From: Ruegeria conchae
GTDB taxonomy: Bacteria; Pseudomonadota; Alphaproteobacteria; Rhodobacterales; Rhodobacteraceae
DNA: 64,000 nt
Direction: 5' to 3'
Assembly: GCF_000192475.1 (NCBI RefSeq)
Contig: NZ_AEYW01000013.1
Location: forward strand, 372,001 to 436,000
A program made the position numbers and the translations under genes. This document shows positions 8,011-16,491 of the stretch, one piece after another. How positions within the stretch are numbered: position 1 is the stretch's first letter; every line of letters starts with the position of its first letter. Below the pieces are notes generated by a model. The model was not told the origin of the DNA, searched no databases, and was given only the letters and a program-made list of their open reading frames with translations.

Positions 8011-8569
8011 ACCCATCAGCGCACTGAACCACGCCTCATATGATGGCATCGCCAAGATCGAGGAATGCGGCCTGCAGGGCATGATCACACTGCGCGGTGA
8101 TCTGTCGGACAAGGTACTGGCCAAGGCTGTCAAAGATGCCACCGGGCAGAAAGTGCCTGGTCAGCGTGAAGCGTTTGTGGATGGCGACACCGGTGTTTGC
8201 TGGATGTCCACCGACGAATTGCTGGTGCTGGTGCCTTATGCCGAGGTTGAGGCCAAGCTGGCCGCGATGACCAACGCGCTGAGCGGTACGCACGCGCTGG
8301 CGGTCAACGTCTCCGACGCGCGGGCCGTATTCCGTGTTTCGGGCGCGAATGCGCGCGAGATATTGGGCAAGCTGGCTCCGGTTGAGTTGTCGGCCGAGGC
8401 ATTCCAACCCGGCCAGATCCGCCGTTCGCGTTTGGCGCAGGTGGCCGGTGCCTTCTGGATGGATGACGCCGAGACCTTCCGCATTGTCTGTTTCCGCTCG
8501 GCGGCGTACTATGTTTTCAAACTGCTGAAGGTTGCAGCGCAGCCGGGTAGTGAGGTTGGGGTTTATTAA
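8003..8569 (+). CDS. soxG: Sarcosine oxidase, gamma subunit
   Basis: 188 residues from the ATG at 8003, which lies inside the last codons of soxA and is preceded by a GGGGAGAAG site, so translation is probably coupled. The product resembles the C-terminal part of GcvT-like proteins. Segments such as TGVCWMSTDELLVLVP and HALAVNVSDARAVFRVSGANAREIL are typical of the SoxG family. The gamma subunit stabilises the alpha subunit in the heterotetramer. It is the last gene of the operon; a GC-rich hairpin repeat follows at once. Confidence 0.94.
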   Translation: MSEPISALNHASYDGIAKIEECGLQGMITLRGDLSDKVLAKAVKDATGQKVPGQREAFVDGDTGVCWMSTDELLVLVPYAEVEAKLAAMTNALSGTHALAVNVSDARAVFRVSGANAREILGKLAPVELSAEAFQPGQIRRSRLAQVAGAFWMDDAETFRIVCFRSAAYYVFKLLKVAAQPGSEVGVY

Positions 8570-8592
8570 TCCCTGATCGCCTGATGATATAT

Positions 8593-8657
8593 GGGTGAGG
8601 GGGCTTTGCCCCCTCGGCCTGCGGCCTCACCCCCAGGATACCTTGGGCCAGATGAAG
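8593..8657 (-). repeat. Intergenic hairpin repeat, copy 2 (downstream of soxG)
   Basis: On the minus strand the element begins CTTCATCTGG (8657-8648) and continues into nested GC-rich inverted repeats: GGGTGAGG (8593-8600) pairs with CCTCACCC (8625-8632), while GAGGGGGC (8597-8604) can alternatively pair with GCCCCCTC (8608-8615), and GGCC-type arms lie at 8616-8624. It is related to the copies at 4928 and 34482. Here it could act as the 3' boundary of the sox transcript or of the convergent FkbM gene. There is no uridine run. Confidence 0.6.
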
Positions 8658-8679
8658 TGCGGATCACCTTTTCTCAGCG

Positions 8680-9447
8680 TCAGGAGTTCGCGCTGAACAG
8701 GAAGGTCGGGAACTGGGTGAGTGCCCGTTGGCTGGTGAGGGCTGATTTGCCGGTTTCGCCAGTAAGTGGGTCGTGGCAATGGGGATAGAAGGCTAGGTCT
8801 TCTGATAGTTTGTTCATGGCTGCGCCACGGTAATCTGCGCTAAGATAAGGTGCATGCGTTGAGAGAAACAGCGCTGGGCTTTCTTTTTCCAGCCAGGGAA
8901 GCAGAGAGGGCAGAACCGAAAATTCAGCGCCTTCAATATCCATTTTGACCAAAGAAACATTAGTCAGGTCTATGGATTCAGAAAATTGATCCCAACCGAC
9001 GGTCAGTGCGTCAGTGCCATGGCTTCCATCGTGGAGCAATGATGAGGTGGAATCGCCTGCCTCTCCGTGTGCAGATGCCATTCGGGTCACCCCAAATCCA
9101 TCAGATAAGGCGATGCTGAAAGCTGATACGTTGCGGATGTCGTTCAACTCTAGATTCCAGACCAAGTGGCGGTAAGCCACTGGGTCAGGCTCAAAACACC
9201 ATACATGGCGAGCGCGCCGCGCCGCATAGAGGACCGTGGGGCCGATCCACGCACCAATATCGAGATAATCCTGCGCGGGCGACAGATATTGGTCCAGCAC
9301 TGAAAATGTCTCGGGTTCCCACTCCCCGGCTGATGCCTTGCGCCAGAATTTCGAGTGATAGGGGTCCAGACGAAAGTGCTCACCGTTCAGGTTGCCCGCA
9401 TAGTATCCGCGGGCGCGATAGAACATTTTGCGCGCCTGTGTCAGCAT
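8680..9447 (-). CDS. FkbM family methyltransferase
   Basis: 255 residues, with a perfect GGAGG site upstream of the ATG at 9447. The SAM-binding motif I region is YLDIGAWIGPTVLYAARRA, the following acidic strand is VWCFEPDPVAY, and the FkbM signature VSLVKMDIEGAEFSVL lies in the second half. FkbM-type enzymes O-methylate sugars or other small molecules. The substrate cannot be told from the sequence, and there is no polysaccharide or secondary metabolite cluster nearby. It converges on soxG and is divergent from the superoxide dismutase gene, with about 100 bases between their starts. Confidence 0.88.
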   Translation of the reverse strand: MLTQARKMFYRARGYYAGNLNGEHFRLDPYHSKFWRKASAGEWEPETFSVLDQYLSPAQDYLDIGAWIGPTVLYAARRARHVWCFEPDPVAYRHLVWNLELNDIRNVSAFSIALSDGFGVTRMASAHGEAGDSTSSLLHDGSHGTDALTVGWDQFSESIDLTNVSLVKMDIEGAEFSVLPSLLPWLEKESPALFLSTHAPYLSADYRGAAMNKLSEDLAFYPHCHDPLTGETGKSALTSQRALTQFPTFLFSANS

Positions 9448-9548
9448 CGCGGACCTCCGGGTTTTTGTGTCGCGGGCCTTGACCTGCGGCGGCTGTCAAA
9501 GCATTTAACCTTTGGAACCGCAACATTCATTTTCAACAGGGGGCCGAC

Positions 9549-10148
9549 ATGGCTTTTGAACTTCCTGATCTTCCTTATGCACATGACGCGCTGGCAGCCA
9601 AGGGTATGTCGGCGGAAACGCTGGAATATCACCACGACCTGCACCACAAGGCCTATGTCGACAACGGCAACAAGCTGATCGCCGGCACCGAGTGGGACGG
9701 CAAGTCGCTGGAAGAGATCATCGTTGGCACCTACGACGCAAACGCCGTCGCGCAGAACGGTATTTTCAACAACATCAGCCAGCTTTGGAACCACAATCAG
9801 TTCTGGGAGATGATGGGCCCAGGCGGCAACGCCATGCCCGGCGAACTGGAGAGGGCTCTGACCGAAAGCTTCGGTTCGGTTGACGAATTCAAGTCGCAGT
9901 TCAGCGCTGCCGGTGCTGGTCAGTTCGGTTCGGGCTGGGCATGGCTGGTCAAGAATGCCGACGGCTCGCTGGCTGTCACAAAGACCGAGAACGGCGTGAA
10001 CCCGCTGTGCTTTGGTCAGACCGCACTGCTGGGTTGCGACGTATGGGAACATTCCTATTACATCGACTTCCGCAACAAGCGTCCGGCGTATCTGTCGAAC
10101 TTCCTCGACAACCTGGTGAACTGGGAAAACGTCGCCTCGCGGATGTGA
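9549..10148 (+). CDS. sodB: Superoxide dismutase, iron type
   Basis: 199 residues. Metal ligands are recognisable as His28 (LEYHHD), His82 (LWNHNQFW), Asp164 and His168 (DVWEHSYY). Gln78 in the FNNISQLWNH segment is the position that marks iron-type enzymes; manganese enzymes carry the active-site glutamine elsewhere. The enzyme dismutates superoxide in the cytoplasm. It is monocistronic, with a strong intrinsic terminator directly after it. It may protect against oxidants from flavin oxidases such as the neighbouring sarcosine oxidase, but no shared regulation is visible. Confidence 0.95.
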   Translation: MAFELPDLPYAHDALAAKGMSAETLEYHHDLHHKAYVDNGNKLIAGTEWDGKSLEEIIVGTYDANAVAQNGIFNNISQLWNHNQFWEMMGPGGNAMPGELERALTESFGSVDEFKSQFSAAGAGQFGSGWAWLVKNADGSLAVTKTENGVNPLCFGQTALLGCDVWEHSYYIDFRNKRPAYLSNFLDNLVNWENVASRM

Positions 10149-10176
10149 TCGGTTGATCGGAGAGTGACCTTCTCAG

Positions 10177-10209
10177 AGGCCTGCTTGCGAAAGCGAGTAG
10201 GCCTTTTTG
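10177..10209 (+). terminator. Intrinsic terminator of the superoxide dismutase gene
   Basis: A 12-bp stem with two G-T pairs (10177-10188 with 10193-10204) and a GAAA loop is followed by TTTTTGTTT. It lies 28 bases after the sod stop codon. Confidence 0.9.
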
Positions 10210-10278
10210 TTTATTTATCCAGGACTGGCAAGAAGTCGGCAATTCTATTTAGTTTCAATGAACGATTAGAGCCCAAAG

Positions 10279-11205
10279 TCACCTTTCTGGCTCCTTGCTG
10301 ATCACGGTCGTTACAGTTCGTGTTGAGCGACTTTGAGTGAGAGCTATAGCACCCAAAACCAGCGCACACGCAAACGCCTGCGCCACCGTGATCACTTCAC
10401 CAAAGGCAAGAACTCCAACGGCGAACATCGTGGGCAGTTCAATACTGCCTATCACAGCGGTGCGCGTCGCACCGATGATAGGCGAACAGACGGTGTAAAT
10501 CAGTTGTGGAACAAGCGCAGTCACAAGGCCGAAGCCAACGACCAGAAGCCAGCCGTTCCCGCTTTTTGGCAGAATTTCACCAGCGTCGGATGAGAAAATG
10601 AGAGGAGCAAGGCCAATGACGGAACCAAGCGAGACGGACGCAATTCTGGCCAAAGGCACAATGCGCGAGAGGCGGTGCACGAGAACGCATATGCCAAAGC
10701 CAAACCCGAACGGCGCCGCTAATGAGATGATAAGAATTGGAACCTGATTCGGCGGCACGGATGCCGGGGACCCTGCAATTATCGCAGCGATAACTATCAA
10801 TCCAGCTGCAACAAGGCTGCGCCGCGTTGGTTGATCACCAAAAAGCATCCATGCGATGGCGATCGTAAACACCGGGTAAGTCATATAGAGGACACCAACT
10901 GTCGATGCAGGAACAGTCTCAAGAGCCGTGACATAGCCGACCCAGCCAAGACCCATGACTGCGCCTGCAATCACACCCCAGAGGATTTCCCGCCACTTTG
11001 AGCGATGCATCAGAAGTGCTGGCAGCAGGACAATCGCTGCCAATATATACCGATAAAAAGCAACCGCGTAGGGCGCGAGACCTTGATCAGTTAGCCCACG
11101 GCTAAAGTAAGGGACCAAGCCAAAACAGATGGATGCAAAAAGCACACCAATGACCGCAAGGGCATAGGGTGTCGCATTCTGCCTGACTGAAGTTTGTTGT
11201 TTCAT
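10279..11205 (-). CDS. EamA/DMT family transporter
   Basis: 308 residues with about ten hydrophobic segments and the two-fold EamA repeat. The first half has FYRYILAAIVLLPALL and GVLYMTYPVFTIAIAWMLFGD; the second half repeats the pattern up to the last helix AQAFACALVLGAIALTQS. Drug/metabolite transporters of this type export small metabolites, but the substrate is unpredictable. The gene is convergent with sod and faces a 368-base region upstream that probably carries its promoter. The C-terminus is a short cytoplasmic tail. Confidence 0.88.
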   Translation of the reverse strand: MKQQTSVRQNATPYALAVIGVLFASICFGLVPYFSRGLTDQGLAPYAVAFYRYILAAIVLLPALLMHRSKWREILWGVIAGAVMGLGWVGYVTALETVPASTVGVLYMTYPVFTIAIAWMLFGDQPTRRSLVAAGLIVIAAIIAGSPASVPPNQVPILIISLAAPFGFGFGICVLVHRLSRIVPLARIASVSLGSVIGLAPLIFSSDAGEILPKSGNGWLLVVGFGLVTALVPQLIYTVCSPIIGATRTAVIGSIELPTMFAVGVLAFGEVITVAQAFACALVLGAIALTQSRSTRTVTTVISKEPER

Positions 11206-11572
11206 TCATCGTAACTATCACGCCACTCCATGGTTGACATCATCAAGACAAATGAATGGCGTGAAAGTCCCGCAATGCAGACGTTGAATTTTCGCAAATA
11301 TGGCGCCAAAAGTGCTGATCGGCTTTCTCTGCTAATTTCATAGCCCCCTCGCCGCTAGTTAGTTCACTGGTAAACTCTCGCTCATAAATTCGAATTAATC
11401 TGAACACGTATTGTACTACACCTCCCAATGCCTAGCTAATACAGGCGGAGGGAGAGAACCGCCAAATAATTGAAAAACAAAGCTGTTGCGCGTGGGTGTC
11501 TTCATTCGCACGAAGCTGAAATCATGGCCGCTGGGCGAGGGATCGGCACCTTAACCTTTGAAGGAGACCATT
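11206..11572. other. Intergenic region, no supported gene
   Basis: This 367-base gap separates the divergent EamA transporter and the host-attachment protein. On the minus strand a possible 54-residue frame begins at GTG 11407, with a GGAGGT motif 11 bases upstream (11424-11419), and ends at 11243. It has no recognised domain, and the spacing is longer than usual, so it is not called as a gene. The rest is relatively AT-rich and probably holds the two promoters. No repeat or RNA structure stands out. Confidence 0.4.
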
Positions 11573-12025
11573 ATGGCAGCACTTGAGCAGGGAACATGGG
11601 TCATCATCGCAGACGGGGAGAAGGCTCTGGTGATGGAAAATATCACCGACGCGCAAGATCCGAATCTGGTTGTCGTTTCAGTTGAAGAACAAGACACCGT
11701 AATAGCAAAGCCGACGGATCGGGCTGGGCGCAGGTCTGATATCGGCCCCAATCAGAAATCCGCCGTGGAAGAGGACACATGGAGGGCTCACGCCAAGTCT
11801 TTGTTCGTGCAGGATGTGGCAAATCTACTGAATCGTAAGGGCCTGAAGGGTGCATACAAACGCCTGGTGTTAGTGGCCAGTCCGCATGTTTTGGGTCTGT
11901 TGCGCCGCAGATTGCACAGCAAAGTGCTCGCTAAAGTGGTAGCAGAAGTTGATAAGACGCTGACCAACCATCCCTTGCACAAGGTTGAACAGATACTCAG
12001 GAATCGATTGGCCAAACCTGCCTGA
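11573..12025 (+). CDS. Host attachment family protein
   Basis: 150 residues from the ATG at 11573, chosen because AAGGAG lies 8 bases upstream. The N-terminal WVIIADGEKALVMEN strand-turn-strand and the C-terminal RLVLVASPHVLGLLRRRL plus DKTLTNHPLHKVEQIL segments are the pattern of the Host_attach family (PF10116), an eRF1/peptidyl-tRNA hydrolase-like fold. The name comes from Agrobacterium plant attachment work; the biochemical role is undefined and may be RNA or ribosome related. It is monocistronic and converges on the LOG protein across a hairpin. Confidence 0.85.
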   Translation: MAALEQGTWVIIADGEKALVMENITDAQDPNLVVVSVEEQDTVIAKPTDRAGRRSDIGPNQKSAVEEDTWRAHAKSLFVQDVANLLNRKGLKGAYKRLVLVASPHVLGLLRRRLHSKVLAKVVAEVDKTLTNHPLHKVEQILRNRLAKPA

Positions 12026-12039
12026 GGAGAGGTGATCTG

Positions 12040-12060
12040 CGGGCGGTTCACACCGCCCGA
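12040..12060. terminator. Probable bidirectional terminator hairpin
   Basis: CGGGCGGT (12040-12047) pairs with ACCGCCCG (12052-12059) around a TCAC loop. It lies between two convergent genes. A short TTTT occurs 8 bases later on the plus strand, so termination strength is uncertain. Confidence 0.55.
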
Positions 12061-12071
12061 TTACCGTCTTT

Positions 12072-12623
12072 TCAGTTCAGCAGTCTGCGAAGTTCGGACA
12101 TCGCTGCCTCAGGCGTGGTGACCCAGGTAATGAACTCTGCCAGAGAAGCGTCAGCAAAGCCTTGACCAATAAGTTGCTCCAGCAATGTATGCAGCGCGTC
12201 CCAGTAGCCATCTATATTCATCACCAGAATGGGTTTGTCATGCAGACCCAACTGCCGCCATGTGAGGGCTTCGAACAACTCGTCCAATGAACCAGGTCCG
12301 CCAGGCAAGACGACAACGGCATCGGCATTCATGATCATGACCTTCTTGCGTTCGTGCATCGTTTCGGTCACGACAAAGCGGGTTAGGTCAGTTTTACCAA
12401 CTTCGCGTTGCAACAAGTGGACAGGAATCACTCCAAAAGTATCACCATCAGACGCCTGTGCCGCACGGGCTACTTCGCCCATCAGACCCACATCTCCGGC
12501 CCCATAGACTAGCCGCCAACTTTCTTTGGCCAGTAAAGTCCCAAAGCTTTGGGCGGCAGCGGCGTAGGCGGGATTCACTCCATTGCGTGACCCGCAATAC
12601 ACACAGACCGATTTCTGAGACAT
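12072..12623 (-). CDS. LOG family protein (TIGR00730), probable nucleoside 5'-monophosphate phosphoribohydrolase
   Basis: 183 residues. The opening VCVYCGSRNG, the GDVGLMGEVA segment and the motif PGGPGSLDELFEALTW (family PGGxGTxxE, here with serine for threonine) are diagnostic for the LONELY GUY family. Members cleave AMP or cytokinin nucleotides to free base and ribose 5-phosphate. Older annotations call them lysine decarboxylases, which is not supported. It is cytoplasmic and single-gene, divergent from the LysM protein gene. Confidence 0.9.
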   Translation of the reverse strand: MSQKSVCVYCGSRNGVNPAYAAAAQSFGTLLAKESWRLVYGAGDVGLMGEVARAAQASDGDTFGVIPVHLLQREVGKTDLTRFVVTETMHERKKVMIMNADAVVVLPGGPGSLDELFEALTWRQLGLHDKPILVMNIDGYWDALHTLLEQLIGQGFADASLAEFITWVTTPEAAMSELRRLLN

Positions 12624-12749
12624 GGGTTGGGCTCTCTGCTCTTGTGTTAGGGGTTTTGACCCGTGATAGCGGGATTGATAGGTTGGCTCAACCGCTCCTG
12701 GGAATGTGTGCCAAATTGGCCAAGTACCGGGCGGAGTGAAAGGATAAGA

Positions 12750-14111
12750 ATGAACGCCAAATCGGGAAGCGGAGGTTCTGGTACCTTCATATGGGGTCTG
12801 GTCGCCGGGATCGTTGTGGTGCTCGTTGCGGGCGGATTATATCTGTCAGGTCTGTTTGACCGACCTCAGGAACTGGCCGAGCCAGAAGCAGTTGAAACAT
12901 CCGAACCGAACGTAACAGCCAAGCAGGAAGCCGAGGAACCTGCAGATATCCAGCCGGATGAACAGACGACAGAAGCTAGCGAACCTGCGCCTGCTACGCC
13001 CGTCGAGAGCACCGAGCAAGCCGCTGTAATCGAAGAAGAGCAGGTGCAAGAGAGAGAAGAGCCGGAAACCCCGGTTCTGGCATCGCCGGTGCTGGATCAG
13101 ATTTTTGTCGAATCCGATGGAAACGGATTGTTGTCCGGTAGCGCCGAACCGGGGGCCGAGGTCAATGTTCTGCTCGACGGTGAAACTATTCATCGCTTTA
13201 CCGTCGACGCAAGCGGTCAGTTCGCCGAATTCGTATCGATTCCATTTGGAGACGACGCTCGCGGGCTGGTTCTTGAAACCCGGAGTGGAGAAAGTACCAG
13301 CCGGTCAGATGACTATCTGATCGCAGCGCTGCCAGAACCGGTCTCGCCGGTCGAGTCAGAGCCTTCTGCCGATGAGCCGGTCAAAGAAGTTGCTGAGGCG
13401 CAGACCGTGGTCACCGAAACAAACGATCAGCAAGCAGCCGACCAAGCGGAGACCGAAGAAAATGAATCCGAGGTTGCTGGCACCGTTTCGCCGCCCGCAG
13501 ACCAGGCTGCGCCCGCGACTGAAACACAGTCCGAAACAGTTGACGTGCCTGATCAACAAGTCGCGATCCTGCGCTCGGGCGAAGAAGGTGTTGAACTCGT
13601 GCAACCGCCCACCGTGCTGGACACACCGCCGGAACAGATCGCATTGGACACGATCGGGTATTCAGACGTTGGCGATGTGGAGTTGACAGGGCGCGCTCAG
13701 GACGGATCTGCAGTGCGCCTGTATCTGGACAACAAACTTGTTGCTGACCTTGAGCCTGCAACGGATGGACAGTGGCGTGGTGAGGTCGAGGGTATAGATC
13801 CCGGCGTTTACACCCTACGCGTGGATGAGGTTGCTCCAGATGGGACAGTTGTCAGTCGGCTTGAGACTCCGTTCAAACGCGAGCCCGTCGAGGCACTGCG
13901 TGCAGCCGAAACAACCGAGGCGGGTGAAACCCCGTCGGGAACTCCTGCGATCCGCTCCGTCACGGTTCAAAAGGGCGATACACTTTGGGCGATTTCTCGG
14001 GACAGGTTCGGAGATGGTGTGTTGTACGTTAAGCTGTTTGAGGCCAACAAGGACTCGATCCGTGATCCTGACTTGATCTATCCAGGGCAGATTTTCACTA
14101 TCCCTGAGTAA
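12750..14111 (+). CDS. LysM-domain envelope protein with an acidic linker and Ig-like modules
   Basis: 453 residues from the ATG at 12750, preceded by AAAGGATAAGA. A single membrane segment at about residues 12-32 anchors the protein. Then follow a long Glu/Pro/Thr-rich low-complexity region, two beta-rich Ig-like modules (around SPVLDQIFVESDGNGLLSGSA and again around IGYSDVGDVELTGRA), and a C-terminal LysM domain (about 403-453, core VQKGDTLWAISRDRFG and ending GQIFTIPE) that binds peptidoglycan. The layout fits a protein spanning the periplasm from inner membrane to cell wall. The two internal modules are similar to each other in pattern, a likely duplication. It is followed closely by an ABC exporter. 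Confidence 0.88.
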   Translation: MNAKSGSGGSGTFIWGLVAGIVVVLVAGGLYLSGLFDRPQELAEPEAVETSEPNVTAKQEAEEPADIQPDEQTTEASEPAPATPVESTEQAAVIEEEQVQEREEPETPVLASPVLDQIFVESDGNGLLSGSAEPGAEVNVLLDGETIHRFTVDASGQFAEFVSIPFGDDARGLVLETRSGESTSRSDDYLIAALPEPVSPVESEPSADEPVKEVAEAQTVVTETNDQQAADQAETEENESEVAGTVSPPADQAAPATETQSETVDVPDQQVAILRSGEEGVELVQPPTVLDTPPEQIALDTIGYSDVGDVELTGRAQDGSAVRLYLDNKLVADLEPATDGQWRGEVEGIDPGVYTLRVDEVAPDGTVVSRLETPFKREPVEALRAAETTEAGETPSGTPAIRSVTVQKGDTLWAISRDRFGDGVLYVKLFEANKDSIRDPDLIYPGQIFTIPE

Positions 14112-14170
14112 AAAAGACCACTGGCCCAACACCGGGCCAGGGCTATCTCTGACCGCAGTTAAGGTACGTG

Positions 14171-15982
14171 ATGAGGCAACCATCCGCGATTCAATCCGAG
14201 CCGGACGAACAACGTTCAGGCTGGCGCACGATCCGCAAGGTAGCACCCTATCTTTGGCCAGAAGATGAGCCATGGGTCAAACGCCGTGTGGTTTGGGCGA
14301 TGGCGATGCTGGTGCTGGCCAAGCTGATCGCTGTTTATACACCGATCCTGTATAAGGGCGCAGTGGATGGACTGGCGGGTGAGGGCGTGCCACCGATTGC
14401 GCTGGGTGCGATTGGTTTGACGGTTGCCTATGGGGTTGCCCGCATGATGACCGTCGGGTTCCAGCAATTGCGGGATGCGTTATTTGCACCAGTTGGTCAA
14501 CGGGCATTGCGGGCATTGGCGCTTGAGACGTTTCAGCATATTCACCAGCTTTCGATGCGTTATCATGTGACGCGGCGTACGGGTGGTCTGAGCCGAATTA
14601 TCGAGCGCGGGGTGAAGGGCGTTGAATTCCTTTTGCGTTTTCTGCTCTTCTCGATTGGGCCACTGATCCTGGAATTGCTTCTGGTGTCGGTCATACTGCT
14701 GTGGCTATTCGACGTCTGGTATCTGGTCGTCGTCGCGGTGACGATCGCGCTTTATATTTGGTTCACATTTGCGGTGACTGAATGGCGCGTGAAGTTGCGG
14801 CGCGAGATGAACGATCAGGATACCGAAGCCAATCAGCGCGCCATCGACAGCCTTCTAAACTTTGAAACGGTTAAATATTTCAATGCCGAGATGCGCGAAG
14901 CAGAACGCTATGATGTCTCGATGAAAGGCTATGCCCAGGCTGCGCTGAAGACGGCTTATTCGCTGGCATTCCTGAATTTCGGCCAATCGTTCCTGATCAC
15001 TTGTGGTTTGATCGGGGTGATGGTTCTAGCCGCCATAGGCGTGCAAAAAGGATCATTGACTGTGGGCGACTTCGTGATGGTCAACGCATACATGATCCAG
15101 ATTACGGTTCCGCTGAACTTTCTGGGCACGGTTTACCGCGAGATCCGGCAGTCACTGGTGGATATGGGGCAGATGTTCGATCTGCTCGAACAACCGGCAG
15201 AAGTGACAGACAAACCTTGTGCGCCAAACCTCAAGGTAGATGGTGGAGAGGTCACGCTTGAGAACGTGCATTTCGGATATGAAGCGGATCGCGAAATCCT
15301 GAAGGGTGTGTCGCTGACGGTGCCTGCCGGGCAGACCGTGGCGATTGTCGGGGCGACAGGTTCAGGTAAATCCACCATTGGGCGGCTGCTGTTCCGGTTC
15401 TATGACGTCACAGGCGGCGCGTTGAAGATCGACGGGCAGGACGTGCGCGATGTCAGCCAATCGAGCCTGCATGCCTCGATCGGGGTGGTTCCACAGGATA
15501 CGGTTCTGTTCAATGATACGATCCGCTACAATATCGCCTATGGGCGCGAAGGGGCGACCCAGCAGGATGTTGAGGCCGCCGCTAAAGCCGCTCAGATTCA
15601 CGATTTCATCGTCAGTCTGCCTGAAGGGTATGACACCATGGTCGGCGAGCGTGGCTTGAAATTATCAGGTGGTGAAAAACAACGCGTTGGCATCGCCAGA
15701 ACGCTTCTGAAAAACCCGCCGATCTTGTTGCTGGACGAGGCGACCTCGGCCTTGGATACGGAAACCGAGCAAGACATCAAAGACGCTCTGGCACGTGCAG
15801 GTGAGGGCCGGACAGTGATCACTATCGCTCATCGTCTCAGCACAATTGCCGAAGCAGACCGGATTGTTGTGCTTGAGCGAGGTGAGATCATCGAGCAAGG
15901 CACGCATGATGAGTTGCTTGGGCATGAGGGACGATATGCCCAGCTGTGGAGCCGTCAGCAATCCGACAGCCAAGCGGCCTGA
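14171..15982 (+). CDS. ATM1/HMT1-type ABC exporter, fused permease and ATPase
   Basis: 603 residues. Six membrane helices occupy about the first 320 residues, including the ABCB7/ATM1-like segments LLNFETVKYFNAE and FLGTVYREIRQSLVDM. The nucleotide-binding domain follows, with Walker A GATGSGKST (about 394), signature LSGGEKQR (about 498) and Walker B LLLDEATSALD (about 517). ATM1-type exporters move glutathione-linked sulfur species or metal-glutathione adducts across the inner membrane. A GTG at 14168 is an alternative start, but ATG 14171 is better spaced from AAGG. It follows the LysM gene by about 60 bases, across a CTGGCCC/GGGCCAG hairpin. Confidence 0.9.
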   Translation: MRQPSAIQSEPDEQRSGWRTIRKVAPYLWPEDEPWVKRRVVWAMAMLVLAKLIAVYTPILYKGAVDGLAGEGVPPIALGAIGLTVAYGVARMMTVGFQQLRDALFAPVGQRALRALALETFQHIHQLSMRYHVTRRTGGLSRIIERGVKGVEFLLRFLLFSIGPLILELLLVSVILLWLFDVWYLVVVAVTIALYIWFTFAVTEWRVKLRREMNDQDTEANQRAIDSLLNFETVKYFNAEMREAERYDVSMKGYAQAALKTAYSLAFLNFGQSFLITCGLIGVMVLAAIGVQKGSLTVGDFVMVNAYMIQITVPLNFLGTVYREIRQSLVDMGQMFDLLEQPAEVTDKPCAPNLKVDGGEVTLENVHFGYEADREILKGVSLTVPAGQTVAIVGATGSGKSTIGRLLFRFYDVTGGALKIDGQDVRDVSQSSLHASIGVVPQDTVLFNDTIRYNIAYGREGATQQDVEAAAKAAQIHDFIVSLPEGYDTMVGERGLKLSGGEKQRVGIARTLLKNPPILLLDEATSALDTETEQDIKDALARAGEGRTVITIAHRLSTIAEADRIVVLERGEIIEQGTHDELLGHEGRYAQLWSRQQSDSQAA

Positions 15983-16119
15983 GCCCAACGGCCCTTACAA
16001 CTGATGATTGTGCGGATCGGTTTAAAAGAAAATCGGTCGCTGCGATACGGTTTTCCGTTTGACGCGGACCCGCCGCCGCGACACTGCGCGGGCCGAAACA
16101 CAGACAAGGAAGAAACTTC

Positions 16120-16443
16120 ATGAAAATGCGAGCGGCGGCGGTGTTGGCTGCAACACTAATGATGGCGACTTCGGCAGCAGCTGAGGATCTGGAATTCTTG
16201 ATCATCAACTCAACCAGCTATGATCTGGTTGAGTTCAACGTGTCTCCGGCCTCGTCCGGCAGCTGGGAAGGCAATCTGCTTGAGGGTGGCTATCTGGGTG
16301 CGGATTACGAAGTGGGCGTCCTTATCGCGGACGGGCTAACCACCTGTGTCTATGACATCCGTGGTGTTTTCAGCGACGGAGAATCGATTGAAGACTATGG
16401 TCTGAACCTGTGCGATCTGGGCGAATACGCGTTCGTCGAATAA
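16120..16443 (+). CDS. Small secreted protein of unknown function
   Basis: 107 residues with a clear signal peptide (MKMRAAAVLAATLMMATSAAA, cleavage near AAAED). The mature part is acidic and beta-rich: LEFLIINSTSYDLVEFNVSP, then WEGNLLEGGYLGADYEVGV, and two cysteines (TTCVYDIRG and NLCDLGEY) that could form a disulfide. The composition and the cysteine pair suggest a periplasmic or extracellular domain of about 85 residues. No family is recognised with confidence. A strong terminator follows at 16463. Confidence 0.75.
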   Translation: MKMRAAAVLAATLMMATSAAAEDLEFLIINSTSYDLVEFNVSPASSGSWEGNLLEGGYLGADYEVGVLIADGLTTCVYDIRGVFSDGESIEDYGLNLCDLGEYAFVE

Positions 16444-16462
16444 CACTTCTGCCTGAAACGAT

Positions 16463-16491
16463 AAGGCGAGCCCGAGGGCTCGCCTTTTTTT
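16463..16491. terminator. Strong intrinsic terminator between convergent genes
   Basis: AAGGCGAGCC (16463-16472) and GGCTCGCCTT (16477-16486) enclose CGAG and run into seven T residues on the plus strand. It terminates the small secreted protein gene. On the minus strand it also follows the RND permease closely. Confidence 0.92.

Noticed and set aside
11243-11407. Minus-strand small frame in the EamA-host attachment gap
   Set aside because: A GGAGGT motif precedes a GTG at 11407, but the spacing is 11 bases and the 54-residue product has no recognisable features. Not enough to call a gene.
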